Source of the DNA: Acinetobacter higginsii
Lineage (GTDB): Bacteria; Pseudomonadota; Gammaproteobacteria; Pseudomonadales; Moraxellaceae
Assembly (NCBI RefSeq): GCF_000369525.1
Contig: NZ_KB850072.1
Location: 434,001 to 498,000, forward strand
Length of the DNA stretch: 64,000 nt
Reading direction: 5' to 3'
Within the stretch, counting starts at the first letter, position 1, and each line of letters begins with the position of its first letter. The notes beneath the pieces are model-generated. The model had not been told where the DNA came from and searched no databases. It was given only the letters and a program-made list of their open reading frames with translations. The position numbers were made by a program, and so were the translations under genes. Below are positions 44,617 through 56,555 of the stretch, one piece after another.

Positions 44617-45519
44617 ATGATTAAGCCAAGACATCTACAGCAAATTATGGTGTTAACTGAAATTGGAACGATCAATCAAGCGGCTGAAGCACTTTGTATG
44701 ACCCAGCCATCGTTAACTAACAGTATTAAAAAATTAGAACATGACTTGGGTGTGACCTTGTTTGAGCGAACCAGTAAAGGCGTTAAACCGACTTTATATA
44801 CCGAACATATTCTAAAACAAGCCCCTCAAATTTTGCAGCAGTTAGATACCTTACATAAGGAGATTAAACTCCTTTCAAGTGGTCAAGTTGGTGAAATACA
44901 CATAGGAACAGGGCCTGTCATTATGCATGCATTGATGAAAGATGTGATTCCTTTATTTTCAAAGCAATATCCTGAAATTGAAGTACATCTATATGTTGAT
45001 CATCCTAAAACTATTATTGAGAAAATAGAAAATGGCATTCTAGATCTAGGGATATTAAGTACAGAGTATGTTGATCTTACTGATGAGTTTATCTCGATTC
45101 CATTGCTGCAAGATCCAACCGTTTTTGTAGTGCGAACTGGACATCCTTTGTTGGAAATAGAAGATCTTAAGTTTGAACATTTAATTGATTACCCATTTGC
45201 TTTACCAAGAGTTGCTAAGCAAAAAAAGCAATGGCTAAAAGCCCAAACACATGCAGGACGATCAGCTCATATTAGTTTAACTGTGAACGACTATGACTTA
45301 TTGCTTCATTATGTCATGCATAGTGATGCGATTACGGCTGGGCCAAGCCATTTATTTCAGTCATTACAAGGGGAGCGGGATGTCACGGTCTTAAATTATC
45401 AAAATCCTACTTTTTCATGGCATGCATGTGCTGTTTATAAATCGATTAGCATTCATTCGATCGGCATGAAACTATTTTTAGATATGATTCGAGAATGGTT
45501 TGAACTGAAGAATACTTGA
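44617..45519 (+). CDS. LysR-family transcriptional regulator of the FadL-like module
   Basis: The 300-aa protein has the LysR helix-turn-helix (about residues 3-62; GTINQAAEALCMTQPSLTNSIKKLEHDLGVTLFERTSK) and an effector domain (about 88-295). It is divergent from the secreted-protein/FadL-like pair with 249 bp between, so it probably controls them. Confidence 0.92.
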   Translation: MIKPRHLQQIMVLTEIGTINQAAEALCMTQPSLTNSIKKLEHDLGVTLFERTSKGVKPTLYTEHILKQAPQILQQLDTLHKEIKLLSSGQVGEIHIGTGPVIMHALMKDVIPLFSKQYPEIEVHLYVDHPKTIIEKIENGILDLGILSTEYVDLTDEFISIPLLQDPTVFVVRTGHPLLEIEDLKFEHLIDYPFALPRVAKQKKQWLKAQTHAGRSAHISLTVNDYDLLLHYVMHSDAITAGPSHLFQSLQGERDVTVLNYQNPTFSWHACAVYKSISIHSIGMKLFLDMIREWFELKNT

Positions 45520-45792
45520 TTTTACTTTAGACCCATTCCTAATTTTTTCATATTGTCACTGTCAATCAATAAAATGCTAAAAAACAGCTCATTTTTTGCT
45601 TAATTTTCAATTTTTTGTGCCAATTAGTTTTTGAATAATAGAGTAATCAGCTTAGCTGTTAATCAATTTAGATTATTCAAGTTAGATTTCAGCTTGATGA
45701 AATAAGTCACAAAAAAGGCTTAGATAAATAAAGCCAGCTCGATCATCAATGAGCTGATGCTAGGGAAAAATTTAAGAATTAAGGAATAACAC

Positions 45793-45903
45793 ATGTCGGG
45801 ATTGTGCATGGTTCAGCATAGAAAAAATGAATTGGATGTCTTACTCAAGAGTACAATCAGCGCCTGTGTCTCGTTTGTTCTGATTGAAAATAAGGGGGAA
45901 TAG
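45793..45903 (+). CDS. 36-aa upstream ORF before astA (possible leader peptide)
   Basis: ATG 45793 has AAGGA seven bases upstream and reads 36 codons to TAG at 45901-45903, two bases before the astA ATG at 45906. The peptide begins M-S-G-L-C-M-V-Q-H-R-K-N and ends I-E-N-K-G-E. The astA ribosome-binding site AGGGGGA lies inside its last codons. It could be a leader peptide that couples or senses translation. It has only one arginine, so arginine attenuation is not obvious. Confidence 0.45.
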   Translation: MSGLCMVQHRKNELDVLLKSTISACVSFVLIENKGE

Positions 45904-45905
45904 AC

Positions 45906-46949
45906 ATGATGATGATTCGTTATATCAAACAAAAAGATATTCATGATCTTTACCACTTGGCACAAAAAGCAGGCTTTGGTTTGACCTCTTTACAACCAGA
46001 TATGGAAATACTGGCCGCACGAATTGATCGGGCGATTAAAACGGTTGAAGGCAAACTGGATAAGTCGGAGCAGGGCTATTTATTTGTGCTGGAAGATACC
46101 TCACTGCATAAAGTAGTTGGTGTATGCGGAATCGAGGTTGCCTTAGGTCTAAAAGAACCTTGGTACAATTTTCACATCGGCACACAAGTTCATTCTTCCG
46201 AACCCTTGAATGTTTATAAATCATTGCCGACCTTATATCTGAGTAATAACCACACTAACTGTAGTGAGCTATGTACCTTATTTTTAGATCCCGATTATCG
46301 TTTAAATAAGAATGGCAAGTTTTTGTCTAAGGTTCGGTTTTTGTTTTTATCAGCGTTTAGACAGTATTTTGAAGAAACCATTGTGGCTGAAATGCGGGGT
46401 TTTTCTGATGAAAATGGCCATTCACCATTTTGGGATGCGGTCGGTCATAAATTCTTTGATATGGAATTTACCAAAGCAGATTATCTAAGTGGTACAGGCA
46501 AAAAAGCCTTTATAGCGGAACTCATGCCACGGCATCCACTCTATGTCGATATGCTGCCTGATGAAGCGAAGGCGGTGATTGGAGCAGTTCATCCTAATAC
46601 AGAACCCGCGTATAACCTTTTGATTGAAGAAGGGTTACGTTATAAGGGCTATGTCGATATCTTTGATGCGGGTGCAACCTTGCAGGCAGATATCGAGAAT
46701 CTAAGAGCCATCAAAGACAGCCATGTGTTAACTGTCCATATTGAACAATCTGATCTCATTATGCTCGGTGATGAACCTTATATTGTAGCCAATGATGATT
46801 ATGAAAATTATCGCGCCATTTTGACCTATAGCAAGCCAGACTCAAACCAAGTGACGTTGAGTGTAGAACAAGCCCATCAGTTACATGTGAAAGAGGGTGC
46901 ATCGGTACGTTTGCTCAATATCAATATTGCAAATCAGAACAAGCGTTGA
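45906..46949 (+). CDS. astA: arginine N-succinyltransferase
   Basis: The 347-aa protein shows the AstA pattern: IRYIKQKDIHDLYHLAQKAGFGLTSLQ at the start, CSELCTLFLDPDYR (about residues 118-131), FSDENGHSPFWDAVGHKFFDMEF (about 159-181) and AVHPNTEPAYNLL. AstA starts arginine breakdown by the succinyltransferase pathway, using succinyl-CoA. The usual astCADBE partners are not beside it in this window. The next gene is a CycA-like permease 450 bp away. Confidence 0.95.
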   Translation: MMMIRYIKQKDIHDLYHLAQKAGFGLTSLQPDMEILAARIDRAIKTVEGKLDKSEQGYLFVLEDTSLHKVVGVCGIEVALGLKEPWYNFHIGTQVHSSEPLNVYKSLPTLYLSNNHTNCSELCTLFLDPDYRLNKNGKFLSKVRFLFLSAFRQYFEETIVAEMRGFSDENGHSPFWDAVGHKFFDMEFTKADYLSGTGKKAFIAELMPRHPLYVDMLPDEAKAVIGAVHPNTEPAYNLLIEEGLRYKGYVDIFDAGATLQADIENLRAIKDSHVLTVHIEQSDLIMLGDEPYIVANDDYENYRAILTYSKPDSNQVTLSVEQAHQLHVKEGASVRLLNINIANQNKR

Positions 46950-47398
46950 TGGGCTATGTATAAGTAGAAAATTCACAGATTTAGATGTTAATTCACAACA
47001 CTTTTACTGTATTTTTTAGCCATATTTTTATTTATATCGATGCATAATTTTTACTATCCTCGATATTCATATCTTTCTCAGATGGAGTGAAATTAGGATA
47101 ATAGAGCATATTTCATGTTAATTGGGTAATAATTGAGCGAAAATGAAAAGCATCATCTTCAACTCGTTTGGGGATGAGATATGATGCTTGCGGCTAAAAT
47201 ATCTTTGATCAATAACAACAGGTTTTAGTGTGTAGAACAGGGATCTAATACGAACCATTTACAAGTGAGGTGTGTTGATTAAGCTATTAATTTCAAAATA
47301 ATTTTAGAAAAATGGAACTTTTAAATTAAAGCATTTTAAAAATATTTTATTTTTATTAAGCATTTATAACGGTTGCTGCAAACTGGAGTAAGGATGAC
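46950..47398. other. AT-rich intergenic region upstream of the CycA-like permease
   Basis: No gene is visible in 449 bases. A hairpin has arms AAGCATCAT (47149-47157) and ATGATGCTT (47182-47190), with a large loop and no T-run. A good ribosome-binding site (AAGGA) precedes the permease ATG. A promoter for the permease should be here. Confidence 0.5.
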
Positions 47399-48850
47399 AT
47401 GAGTCAGAATAAAGGAACGCAACTTCTGGATGAAGATTTGCAGGAAAGTTCGCAAGACGAAGAAAAATTACAACGCTCGCTGACCAATCGTCATATTCAA
47501 ATGATCGCAATTGGCGGTGCAATTGGTACAGGTCTATTTATGGGCTCTGGAAAGACCTTAAGTATTTCAGGTACTTCAATTGTTTTAACTTATTTAATTA
47601 TTGGTTTTTTCTTTTTCTTTGTTATGCGGGCAATGGGTGAACTATTGCTGGCAAATACCAACTTTAAGACCTTTGCCGATTTTGCGACAGCCTATATCGG
47701 TCCTTGGGCGGGTTTTTTCCTCGGTTGGTCTTATTGGTGTAACTGGATTATTACTGCAATAGCCGATGTCATCGTGATTGGGGGATATATGCAGTTTTGG
47801 TATCCTGACGTACCTGTTTGGATACCTGCATTTACCTCGTTGGCTATTCTGACCATATTGAACTTTGTTGCTGTTCGAATGTTTGGTGAGTTGGAGTTTT
47901 GGTTTTCGTTGATTAAGATCTCCGCCATTATTTTGTTTATCCTTGCGGGTATTTATTTAATCAGTACTGGCTTTACTTCACCCAATGGTGTTAAGGCATC
48001 TATGAGCCATGTGTTTGAAACTCAGTCGATGTTTCCTTATGGCATCACCGGCTTTTTAGCAGGTTTCCAAATTGCAATTTTTGCCTTTGTTGGAATTGAA
48101 TTGGTCGGAACTACCGCCGCTGAAACTAAAGATCCGCATAAATCTCTGCCTAAAGCGATTAACTCAATCCCATTACGTATTTTATTGTTCTATGTTGGCG
48201 CATTGATATGCATTATCGCGGTCACATCTTGGGCAAAAATTTCACCTGAAAAAAGTCCATTTGTTGAAATGTTCACGTTGATTGGTTTGCCGATTGCTGC
48301 TGGACTGGTTAATTTTGTCGTTGCAACTTCTGCCTTATCTTCTGCAAATAGCGGCATCTTTGCGACTAGTCGGATGCTCTATGGTTTGGCGTTGGATAAT
48401 GATGCACCAAAGAGTTTTAGTAAATTATCGAAGAAAAAAGTACCTATTCGAGGTCTAGTTTTTTCAATGACCTGCGTCACCATTGGAACCTCTATTTTAT
48501 TTATTGTGCCGAATGTCATGACGGCGTTTACGATTATCTCAGCATTGACCTCAATTCTATGTGTATTTACCTTCATGCTGATTATTCTTTCGTATATTGG
48601 CTATCGTAAGAAATTTCCAGAGTTACATTTACAGTCGAAGTTTAAAATGCCTGGCGGTTTGGTCATGGCATGGCTGACGATGCTATTTTTGATATTTACA
48701 ATTGTGATCCTTGCTTTAGACCACGATACTCTTATTGCATTGGGGCTTTCACCAGTGTGGTTTATTGGTTTATTGATCGCCTATCGCTATAAAAAGAAAA
48801 AGATGCTGCAACTTGATCTGATAAAAACCAGAACAGTGGACTATGTTTAA
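47399..48850 (+). CDS. cycA: D-serine/D-alanine/glycine permease, CycA-like
   Basis: The 483-aa APC-family permease has about 12 membrane segments. Its segments LTNRHIQMIAIGGAIGTGLFMGSGKT, FVGIELVGTTAAETKDP and SANSGIFATSRMLYGLA agree closely with E. coli CycA. It imports glycine, D-alanine and D-serine with protons. The N-terminus (about 25 residues) is acidic and probably cytoplasmic. A hairpin terminator follows at 48895. Confidence 0.9.
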   Translation: MSQNKGTQLLDEDLQESSQDEEKLQRSLTNRHIQMIAIGGAIGTGLFMGSGKTLSISGTSIVLTYLIIGFFFFFVMRAMGELLLANTNFKTFADFATAYIGPWAGFFLGWSYWCNWIITAIADVIVIGGYMQFWYPDVPVWIPAFTSLAILTILNFVAVRMFGELEFWFSLIKISAIILFILAGIYLISTGFTSPNGVKASMSHVFETQSMFPYGITGFLAGFQIAIFAFVGIELVGTTAAETKDPHKSLPKAINSIPLRILLFYVGALICIIAVTSWAKISPEKSPFVEMFTLIGLPIAAGLVNFVVATSALSSANSGIFATSRMLYGLALDNDAPKSFSKLSKKKVPIRGLVFSMTCVTIGTSILFIVPNVMTAFTIISALTSILCVFTFMLIILSYIGYRKKFPELHLQSKFKMPGGLVMAWLTMLFLIFTIVILALDHDTLIALGLSPVWFIGLLIAYRYKKKKMLQLDLIKTRTVDYV

Positions 48851-48894
48851 GCTGGGTTGATTGGTGATTATAGATTGAGATACTTGTAAAAATA

Positions 48895-48922
48895 AAAAAG
48901 CAGAGCCGAAGCTCTGCTTTTT
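48895..48922. terminator. bidirectional terminator between cycA and purB
   Basis: AAAAAGCAGAGC (48895-48906) pairs with GCTCTGCTTTTT (48911-48922) around CGAA, between convergent genes. Confidence 0.93.
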
Positions 48923-48936
48923 CGAGTCAATCAGTT

Positions 48937-50334
<1,398 letters not shown>

Positions 50335-50379
50335 TTAATTTTGGAATAAACATAAAAATAAATTCGTTGTAGCATCGGT

Positions 50380-51111
50380 CTATACCACCTGATACTGCAA
50401 ACGAGCGAGAGCTTGAATATCTTGCAATAATTTGCGTTTACTAAAGATCATACTCCAAGAGCTTCCACCGAGCTGTTTCCATAAATGCGCAAGTTGTAAG
50501 CCTGTAAATAAGCATGCACGAATACGGTTGGTATGATTGATGTCTTTAAATGCTTCGGCATTACCACGTACTAAAATACGCGGATTAATCTGTCCTGCCG
50601 TTTCTACATAGGTTTGTGCAAGGTTGGCAATGATACTTGGGTGTAAATAGTTATTATCGAAAAAGGAGAGTTGCTTTAAGATTTTTTGTTGCGAGCTTTC
50701 TATAATTTTTACGTATTCAGGGTTACTGTAGACTTTCTTTTCCAACTGCAACAGGGCCATCGCATAGGACATGGGTAGTTTTGCTGTCGACATTTTTGGA
50801 ACACGGGATTTTGGTGCGGTATTAAAAGGCTGAGTAATACAGCCTTCTAATGTTTTTAATCCGAGTGAAATGTCTGCAAGTTGATTAAAAAAATCTAAGG
50901 TCTGAGTGGCATTGTTTGCCGCAGGACGAATATTTAGACTGGCTTTAATCAATAGTTCAAAATAGAAATTACCACTATCACCAATGCTTTGCTGACCAGC
51001 CATCGCAGTCATATGTGTTAACTGAGTTGCCTGAAAGACTGCGGCCAATGCTAGAGCACGGTTCTGTCTAACATTCAACGCTTGAGTGTGCTGAAAGGGT
51101 AACTCGACCAT
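50380..51111 (-). CDS. hflD: HflD high-frequency-lysogenization protein homolog
   Basis: The 243-aa helical protein, longer than E. coli HflD (about 213 aa), has [20 protein letters not shown] near the N-terminus, the [12 protein letters not shown] core and [24 protein letters not shown] near the C-terminus. HflD is a membrane-associated protein that in E. coli affects phage lambda CII. Its general role is unclear. It sits between mnmA and purB, the usual order. Confidence 0.92.
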   Translation of the reverse strand: MVELPFQHTQALNVRQNRALALAAVFQATQLTHMTAMAGQQSIGDSGNFYFELLIKASLNIRPAANNATQTLDFFNQLADISLGLKTLEGCITQPFNTAPKSRVPKMSTAKLPMSYAMALLQLEKKVYSNPEYVKIIESSQQKILKQLSFFDNNYLHPSIIANLAQTYVETAGQINPRILVRGNAEAFKDINHTNRIRACLFTGLQLAHLWKQLGGSSWSMIFSKRKLLQDIQALARLQYQVV

Positions 51112-51129
51112 GCTTCGCTTCCAATTTCC

Positions 51130-52263
<1,134 letters not shown>

Positions 52264-52267
52264 CTAA

Positions 52268-52768
52268 TTAAGCATCCAAATGAGAAGTTAATGAGGGAGA
52301 AAAAGGGTGCTCATAAATAAGCGATAAAGGATATTTTTTGCCAGCTAGGGCATCTTCAACGGCTTTTAAAACCAATGGGCTACGTGCACGTGCTGTTTCT
52401 TGTAACTCATCCAAGTTCATCCATACAGCACCAACAATACCTGTATCCAGTTGCGCATTTTCTTCAACTGCCGTGACATGGGCCAAGAAGCAAAAACGGT
52501 AGTAGGTACGATCAGGAAACATTGGTGGGGTATAGGTATAGATCCCAAGCAGATGATCAATTTCAACATGATGACCTGTTTCTTCTAAGGTCTCACGGAT
52601 CGCTGCATGAATAATGGTTTCGTCGCATTCGACATGACCTGCCGGTTGATTAAACACAGTATGTACAAAGCCTTCGCTGTGTTCTTCAACAAACAGAAAA
52701 CGTCCGTCTTTTTCGACAACAGTGGCGACTGTGACATGAGGTGTCCAAGCGGTCATAGAAAGCACCAT
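52268..52768 (-). CDS. nudJ: NudJ-type Nudix phosphatase
   Basis: The 166-aa protein has the Nudix box pattern G-x5-E-x7-R-E-x2-E-E within HVECDETIIHAAIRETLEETG (about residues 42-62). NQPAGHVE and CFLAHVTAVEE match NudJ. It hydrolyses nucleoside di/triphosphates and, in E. coli, a thiamine precursor pyrophosphate. ATG 52756 (M-T-A-W-T-P) is the more likely start, giving 162 aa. Its stop is 4 bp before mnmA. Confidence 0.9.
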   Translation of the reverse strand: MVLSMTAWTPHVTVATVVEKDGRFLFVEEHSEGFVHTVFNQPAGHVECDETIIHAAIRETLEETGHHVEIDHLLGIYTYTPPMFPDRTYYRFCFLAHVTAVEENAQLDTGIVGAVWMNLDELQETARARSPLVLKAVEDALAGKKYPLSLIYEHPFSPSLTSHLDA

Positions 52769-53056
52769 GATTTTAAAAAACGTATTCTACAAAATTTGAC
52801 TGTTTTTGGCTACATAGGAAGGTTAATTGGCTAAAGCGGAAGAAAAATATTTGTTGTGATCCGTGTGTATTTGATGTGTTGAGAATCGAAAAGGAATTGC
52901 TTCAAAAAAACAGAATGTGCTAGTGTGTTTTTTGACCGCAAGGTAAAAATAATAATTCCGTCTAAGCGATGTATTATTTGCTTAGGCCTTTCAATAATTT
53001 AGAAGTAGAACAGATGAAGAATTAGGCTCATATACAGCACACGGAGTTGAAGTATT

Positions 53057-54232
53057 ATGCAACATATTAAAATTAAACCTGGTGTCGCTTTAGCAGAACA
53101 AGCAGAGATTGGCCATAATCGCTGGCATCCAGATATTCCATTTTTAACATCGGTGAAACCAGGGGAAGAAATTCTCATTGAAAGTCTGGATTTTCTGGAC
53201 GCTCAAATTAAAGATACCGATGATGTGTCTGATGTAAAACATGTTGATCTCACTCGAGCACATCCTTTGACAGGACCTTTTTATGTCGAGGGTGCTGAGC
53301 CAGGCGATTTATTGGTGATCGATCTTTTGGATATTCAACCGATCTCAGCAGTTGGTTTTTCAGGTGTGTTTGCGAAAGAAAATGGCGGTGGCTTTTTAGC
53401 GGATTATTTCCCTGAAGCAGATAAGGCAATTTGGGATTTAAAAGGATTATTTGCAACATCACGTCATATCCCTGGTGTTCGTATTGCTGGCTTAAAACAT
53501 CCTGGATTAATGGGGACGCTTCCTTCACATGAGCTTTTAAAAGAGTGGAATCGTAGAGAGGCGTTATTGGTACCTAAGGGACAGGCAAATCCACCTGATC
53601 CAAGAACTGCGGTGTTACGAGGTGTGACAGGGGCAGAGTTTGATCGGATGGCAGTTGAAGCTGCTCGTACAGTGCCGCCGCGTGAACATGGCGGTAATAC
53701 CGATATTAAAGATCTAGCTGCGGGCAGTCGTATTTATTTTCCTGTGTATCAGAAAGGCGCTGGCTTCTCGATGGGTGATCTACACTTCTCACAAGGTGAT
53801 GGCGAAATCGGATTCTGTGGTGCGATTGAAATGGATGGGGTAACGCGTGTTGGTTTTGACCTGATTAAAGGAGGAATGGAAAAATATAATATTGATTCAC
53901 CGATCTTTGTTCCAAGCAATGTCAGACCTAATTACGATCAGTGGCTAACCTTTGAAGGTATTAGCGTGGAAAATGGGGTAAATCATTACTTGGATGCCAC
54001 GGTTGCTTATCGTCAGGCCTGTTTAAAAGCGATTAAATATCTTGAGAATTTTGGATTTACGGGATCTCAAGCCTATATGTTGCTGACCGCTGCACCTGTT
54101 GAAGGGCGTATCGGTGGCATTGTGGATATTCCAAACTGTGCCTGCACAATTTCTTTACCAACTTCTATCTTTGAGAAGAATATTTTGCCGCAAGGTGCCT
54201 TAAACGAAAATAAGTTTTGGGGATATCGTTAG
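53057..54232 (+). CDS. fmdA: formamidase FmdA
   Basis: The 391-aa protein matches the formamidase/acetamidase family: NRWHPDIPF, DLTRAHPLTGPFYVEGAEPGDLL, PPREHGGNTDIKDL, and LHFSQGDGEIGFCGAIEMDG. It breaks formamide to formate and ammonia. It is followed 43 bp later by fmdB, the standard pair. It would supply nitrogen from formamide. Confidence 0.95.
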   Translation: MQHIKIKPGVALAEQAEIGHNRWHPDIPFLTSVKPGEEILIESLDFLDAQIKDTDDVSDVKHVDLTRAHPLTGPFYVEGAEPGDLLVIDLLDIQPISAVGFSGVFAKENGGGFLADYFPEADKAIWDLKGLFATSRHIPGVRIAGLKHPGLMGTLPSHELLKEWNRREALLVPKGQANPPDPRTAVLRGVTGAEFDRMAVEAARTVPPREHGGNTDIKDLAAGSRIYFPVYQKGAGFSMGDLHFSQGDGEIGFCGAIEMDGVTRVGFDLIKGGMEKYNIDSPIFVPSNVRPNYDQWLTFEGISVENGVNHYLDATVAYRQACLKAIKYLENFGFTGSQAYMLLTAAPVEGRIGGIVDIPNCACTISLPTSIFEKNILPQGALNENKFWGYR

Positions 54233-54275
54233 TCTTGGGTGAATGCAAGATTGATCGCTAAAGAAGGATTTTAAG

Positions 54276-54572
54276 ATGCCACTGTATGATTTTAGATGTG
54301 AGTGTTGTGAAGGGATTTTTGAGCAGAGTGTCCCAATGGCCAGTATTGCAAGGGATAACACATCTTGCCCGTATTGCCAGAAATCCATGTTGTTGAAACC
54401 AATGATTACAGGGCATCAAAAGATCTCAGTCAAAAATAAATGGCGACCCTCATCGAGTGCCGAGCAACTGGCAGGGCCCTTGGTTGAAGGGCCTGGGACC
54501 AGCAAAAAAAGTGCTCGGACTTCAGTGTTGCATAACTGCCGAGGTGTGAATTGTTCTTTATGTGAGCTTTAA
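54276..54572 (+). CDS. fmdB: FmdB-type zinc ribbon protein
   Basis: The 98-aa protein has PLYDFRCECCEGIFEQ and TSCPYCQKS, so two C-x2-C knuckles of the FmdB putative regulatory domain, plus an unusual C-terminal C-x4-C-x2-C (NCRGVNCSLC). It is thought to regulate the linked amidase. The short distance to fmdA suggests an operon. Confidence 0.9.
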   Translation: MPLYDFRCECCEGIFEQSVPMASIARDNTSCPYCQKSMLLKPMITGHQKISVKNKWRPSSSAEQLAGPLVEGPGTSKKSARTSVLHNCRGVNCSLCEL

Positions 54573-54644
54573 TATCTCACTATTTTAGTGTTTAAGACAC
54601 ATATTTAATCAGCATTTAACACCTGTTATATGCTGATTTTAAAA

Positions 54645-55187
54645 TTACTTCTCTTGATCTAAATAATTATTCTTCACTTTCACATAATGACGTGCTGAAT
54701 AAGGAAGGAATTCCATTTCTTTTTCGGTCAACGCACGAACTTGCTGTACTGGGCTCCCGACATAAAGATAGCCACTTTTTAAGACTTTGCGTGGCGGCAC
54801 CAGACTACTTGCACCAATCATCACATCATCTTCAATAACAACATCATCTAACACCACGGTATTAATCCCGATCAAGACACGATTACCAATGGTGCATCCA
54901 TGTAAAGTCACATGATGCCCAACAGTTACATCTTCTCCAATGACCAGCGGAGAACCATTCGGTTTAGATTGATTTTTGTGGCTGACATGCAACATACAGT
55001 GATCTTGCACATTGCTGTTTTTGCCGATTTGAATCGAATTTACATCACCACGAATCACAGCAAAAGGCCAGACGGAAACATTCTCTGCTAATTTGACATC
55101 ACCAACTACAACTGACATCTCATCTACATAGCAGCTTGAATCAACGTCAGGTTTTTGGTCTAAATAAGGACGGATGTTCTTTGGCAT
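54645..55187 (-). CDS. gamma-class carbonic anhydrase family protein (YrdA-like)
   Basis: The 180-aa left-handed beta-helix protein has hexapeptide repeats and the metal ligand histidines in QDHCMLHVSH, GHHVTLHGCTIG and similar turns (about residues 70-100). YrdA-like proteins trimerise and bind zinc; many lack proven carbonic anhydrase activity. It stands alone, upstream of dacC's terminator. Confidence 0.93.
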   Translation of the reverse strand: MPKNIRPYLDQKPDVDSSCYVDEMSVVVGDVKLAENVSVWPFAVIRGDVNSIQIGKNSNVQDHCMLHVSHKNQSKPNGSPLVIGEDVTVGHHVTLHGCTIGNRVLIGINTVVLDDVVIEDDVMIGASSLVPPRKVLKSGYLYVGSPVQQVRALTEKEMEFLPYSARHYVKVKNNYLDQEK

Positions 55188-55230
55188 AATGGCTTTCGAT
55201 CGGAAAATTTAAAGGAATTATAAAATAAAA

Positions 55231-55260
55231 AAGCATCCATGCCCAAGAGCATGAATGCTT
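55231..55260 (-). terminator. terminator after dacC
   Basis: AAGCAT (55231-55236) pairs with ATGCTT (55255-55260) and an inner CATGC/GCATG stem extends it. The A-run at 55227-55232 gives a T-run on the minus strand. Confidence 0.8.
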
Positions 55261-55279
55261 AATCGTACTCTTCTAAAAT

Positions 55280-56428
55280 TTAGAATAAGTTACTGAAGAA
55301 CATTTTGATATGGTCAATCATACGTGCAAAGAAGCTAGCTTCTTCAACAGGTTTTAATGCAACCAGTGGTTTTTCAGCAATCACTTTGCCATCGAGACTC
55401 GCGACTAATTTACCAACCACTTGACCTTTGGCTAAAGGTGCATTCAGTTTTGGTTGAACCACAAGCTGAGTTTTAATCTTGTCTGCTTGGCCTTTAGGCA
55501 TGGTGACATTGAAGTTTTCAGCTAAGCCAATTTGAACTTCGTCTTGTTTACCAAACCATACTTTTGCTTTAGCAAGAACTTGGTTAGCAGGTTGAACGTT
55601 TGCAGTTTCAAAGTTTGCAAAGCCCCAAGCCAATAATGTACGTGTTTGGCTGGCACGTTCATTCATGCTTGGTGTACCAAAGATCACCGAGATCAAACGC
55701 ATTGGACCGCGTTTACTTGACGTGGTTAAGCAGAAACCTGCTTCATTGGTATGACCTGTTTTTAAACCATCAACACTTGGATCTGTATAAAGAAGGGCAT
55801 TACGATTGCCTTGCTTAATCCCGTTGAAAGTAAATTCTTTTTCAGAATAGATTGGGTAGTATTTAGAGCTATCTTTGATAATGTGCTGAGCAAGAATTGC
55901 CATATCTTTTGCTGTTGAATAATGACCATCAGCTGGCATACCTGTTGAGTTGATGAAATGCGTATTCACCATACCCACACGTTTTGCTTCTTGGTTCATC
56001 ATGTGGGCAAAAGTACCTTCATTGCCCGCAATGTGTTCGGCCATTGCTTTAGATGCATCATTACCTGACTGGATAATAATACCACGTAGCATTTCTAAAA
56101 CTGTTGCCGTGCCATTTAAAGGAACGTACATACATGATTCAGAACTGCTACCACGACACCACGCAGATTCATTCATGCGTACTTGTTCGTTTTCAGTCAA
56201 TTCACCCTTTAAAAGTTTCTGCTCAATGATGTAGCTTGTCATCATTTTTGTCATTGAAGCAGGTGCAAGTTTTTCATCTTCGTTTTTAGCAGCGAGAATC
56301 TGTCCAGTCTCGTAATCCATCAATACATAAGATTTATTATTTAATTCTGGTGGAGCAGATAGGACAGTTGCTGCATATGAAAAGCTTGGCAAAAGGAGTA
56401 ATGCAGCAAGAGCGCTTTTTTGAGTCAT
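55280..56428 (-). CDS. dacC: D-alanyl-D-alanine carboxypeptidase (PBP5/6 family)
   Basis: From ATG 56428 (382 aa) the protein has a signal peptide (residues 1-19, SYA-A). The SxxK motif is S58-M-T-K61, the SGN motif 121-123 and the KTG motif 223-225. It ends with an amphipathic C-terminal helix (ARMIDHIKMFFSNLF) that anchors it to the membrane. It trims the terminal D-Ala of peptidoglycan peptides in the periplasm. Cysteines at 91 and 99 (CRGSSSESC) may bridge. Confidence 0.97.
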   Translation of the reverse strand: MTQKSALAALLLLPSFSYAATVLSAPPELNNKSYVLMDYETGQILAAKNEDEKLAPASMTKMMTSYIIEQKLLKGELTENEQVRMNESAWCRGSSSESCMYVPLNGTATVLEMLRGIIIQSGNDASKAMAEHIAGNEGTFAHMMNQEAKRVGMVNTHFINSTGMPADGHYSTAKDMAILAQHIIKDSSKYYPIYSEKEFTFNGIKQGNRNALLYTDPSVDGLKTGHTNEAGFCLTTSSKRGPMRLISVIFGTPSMNERASQTRTLLAWGFANFETANVQPANQVLAKAKVWFGKQDEVQIGLAENFNVTMPKGQADKIKTQLVVQPKLNAPLAKGQVVGKLVASLDGKVIAEKPLVALKPVEEASFFARMIDHIKMFFSNLF

Positions 56429-56487
56429 TCTAGGTGGTTCCAATATCTTGTATGAAGCAGACGAGCCTAGCATTTTAGGACAAAGCA

Positions 56488-56519
56488 AAGCCGACTTCTA
56501 CGGGGGAAGTCGGCTTTTT
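56488..56519. terminator. terminator between the exported protein gene and dacC
   Basis: AAGCCGACTTC (56488-56498) pairs with GAAGTCGGCTT (56506-56516) around TACGGGG, followed by T residues. Hairpins in both directions are possible. Confidence 0.85.
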
Positions 56520-56555
56520 CATACAGTATTGTAACCTGAAGCTTAATTGGTCGGA

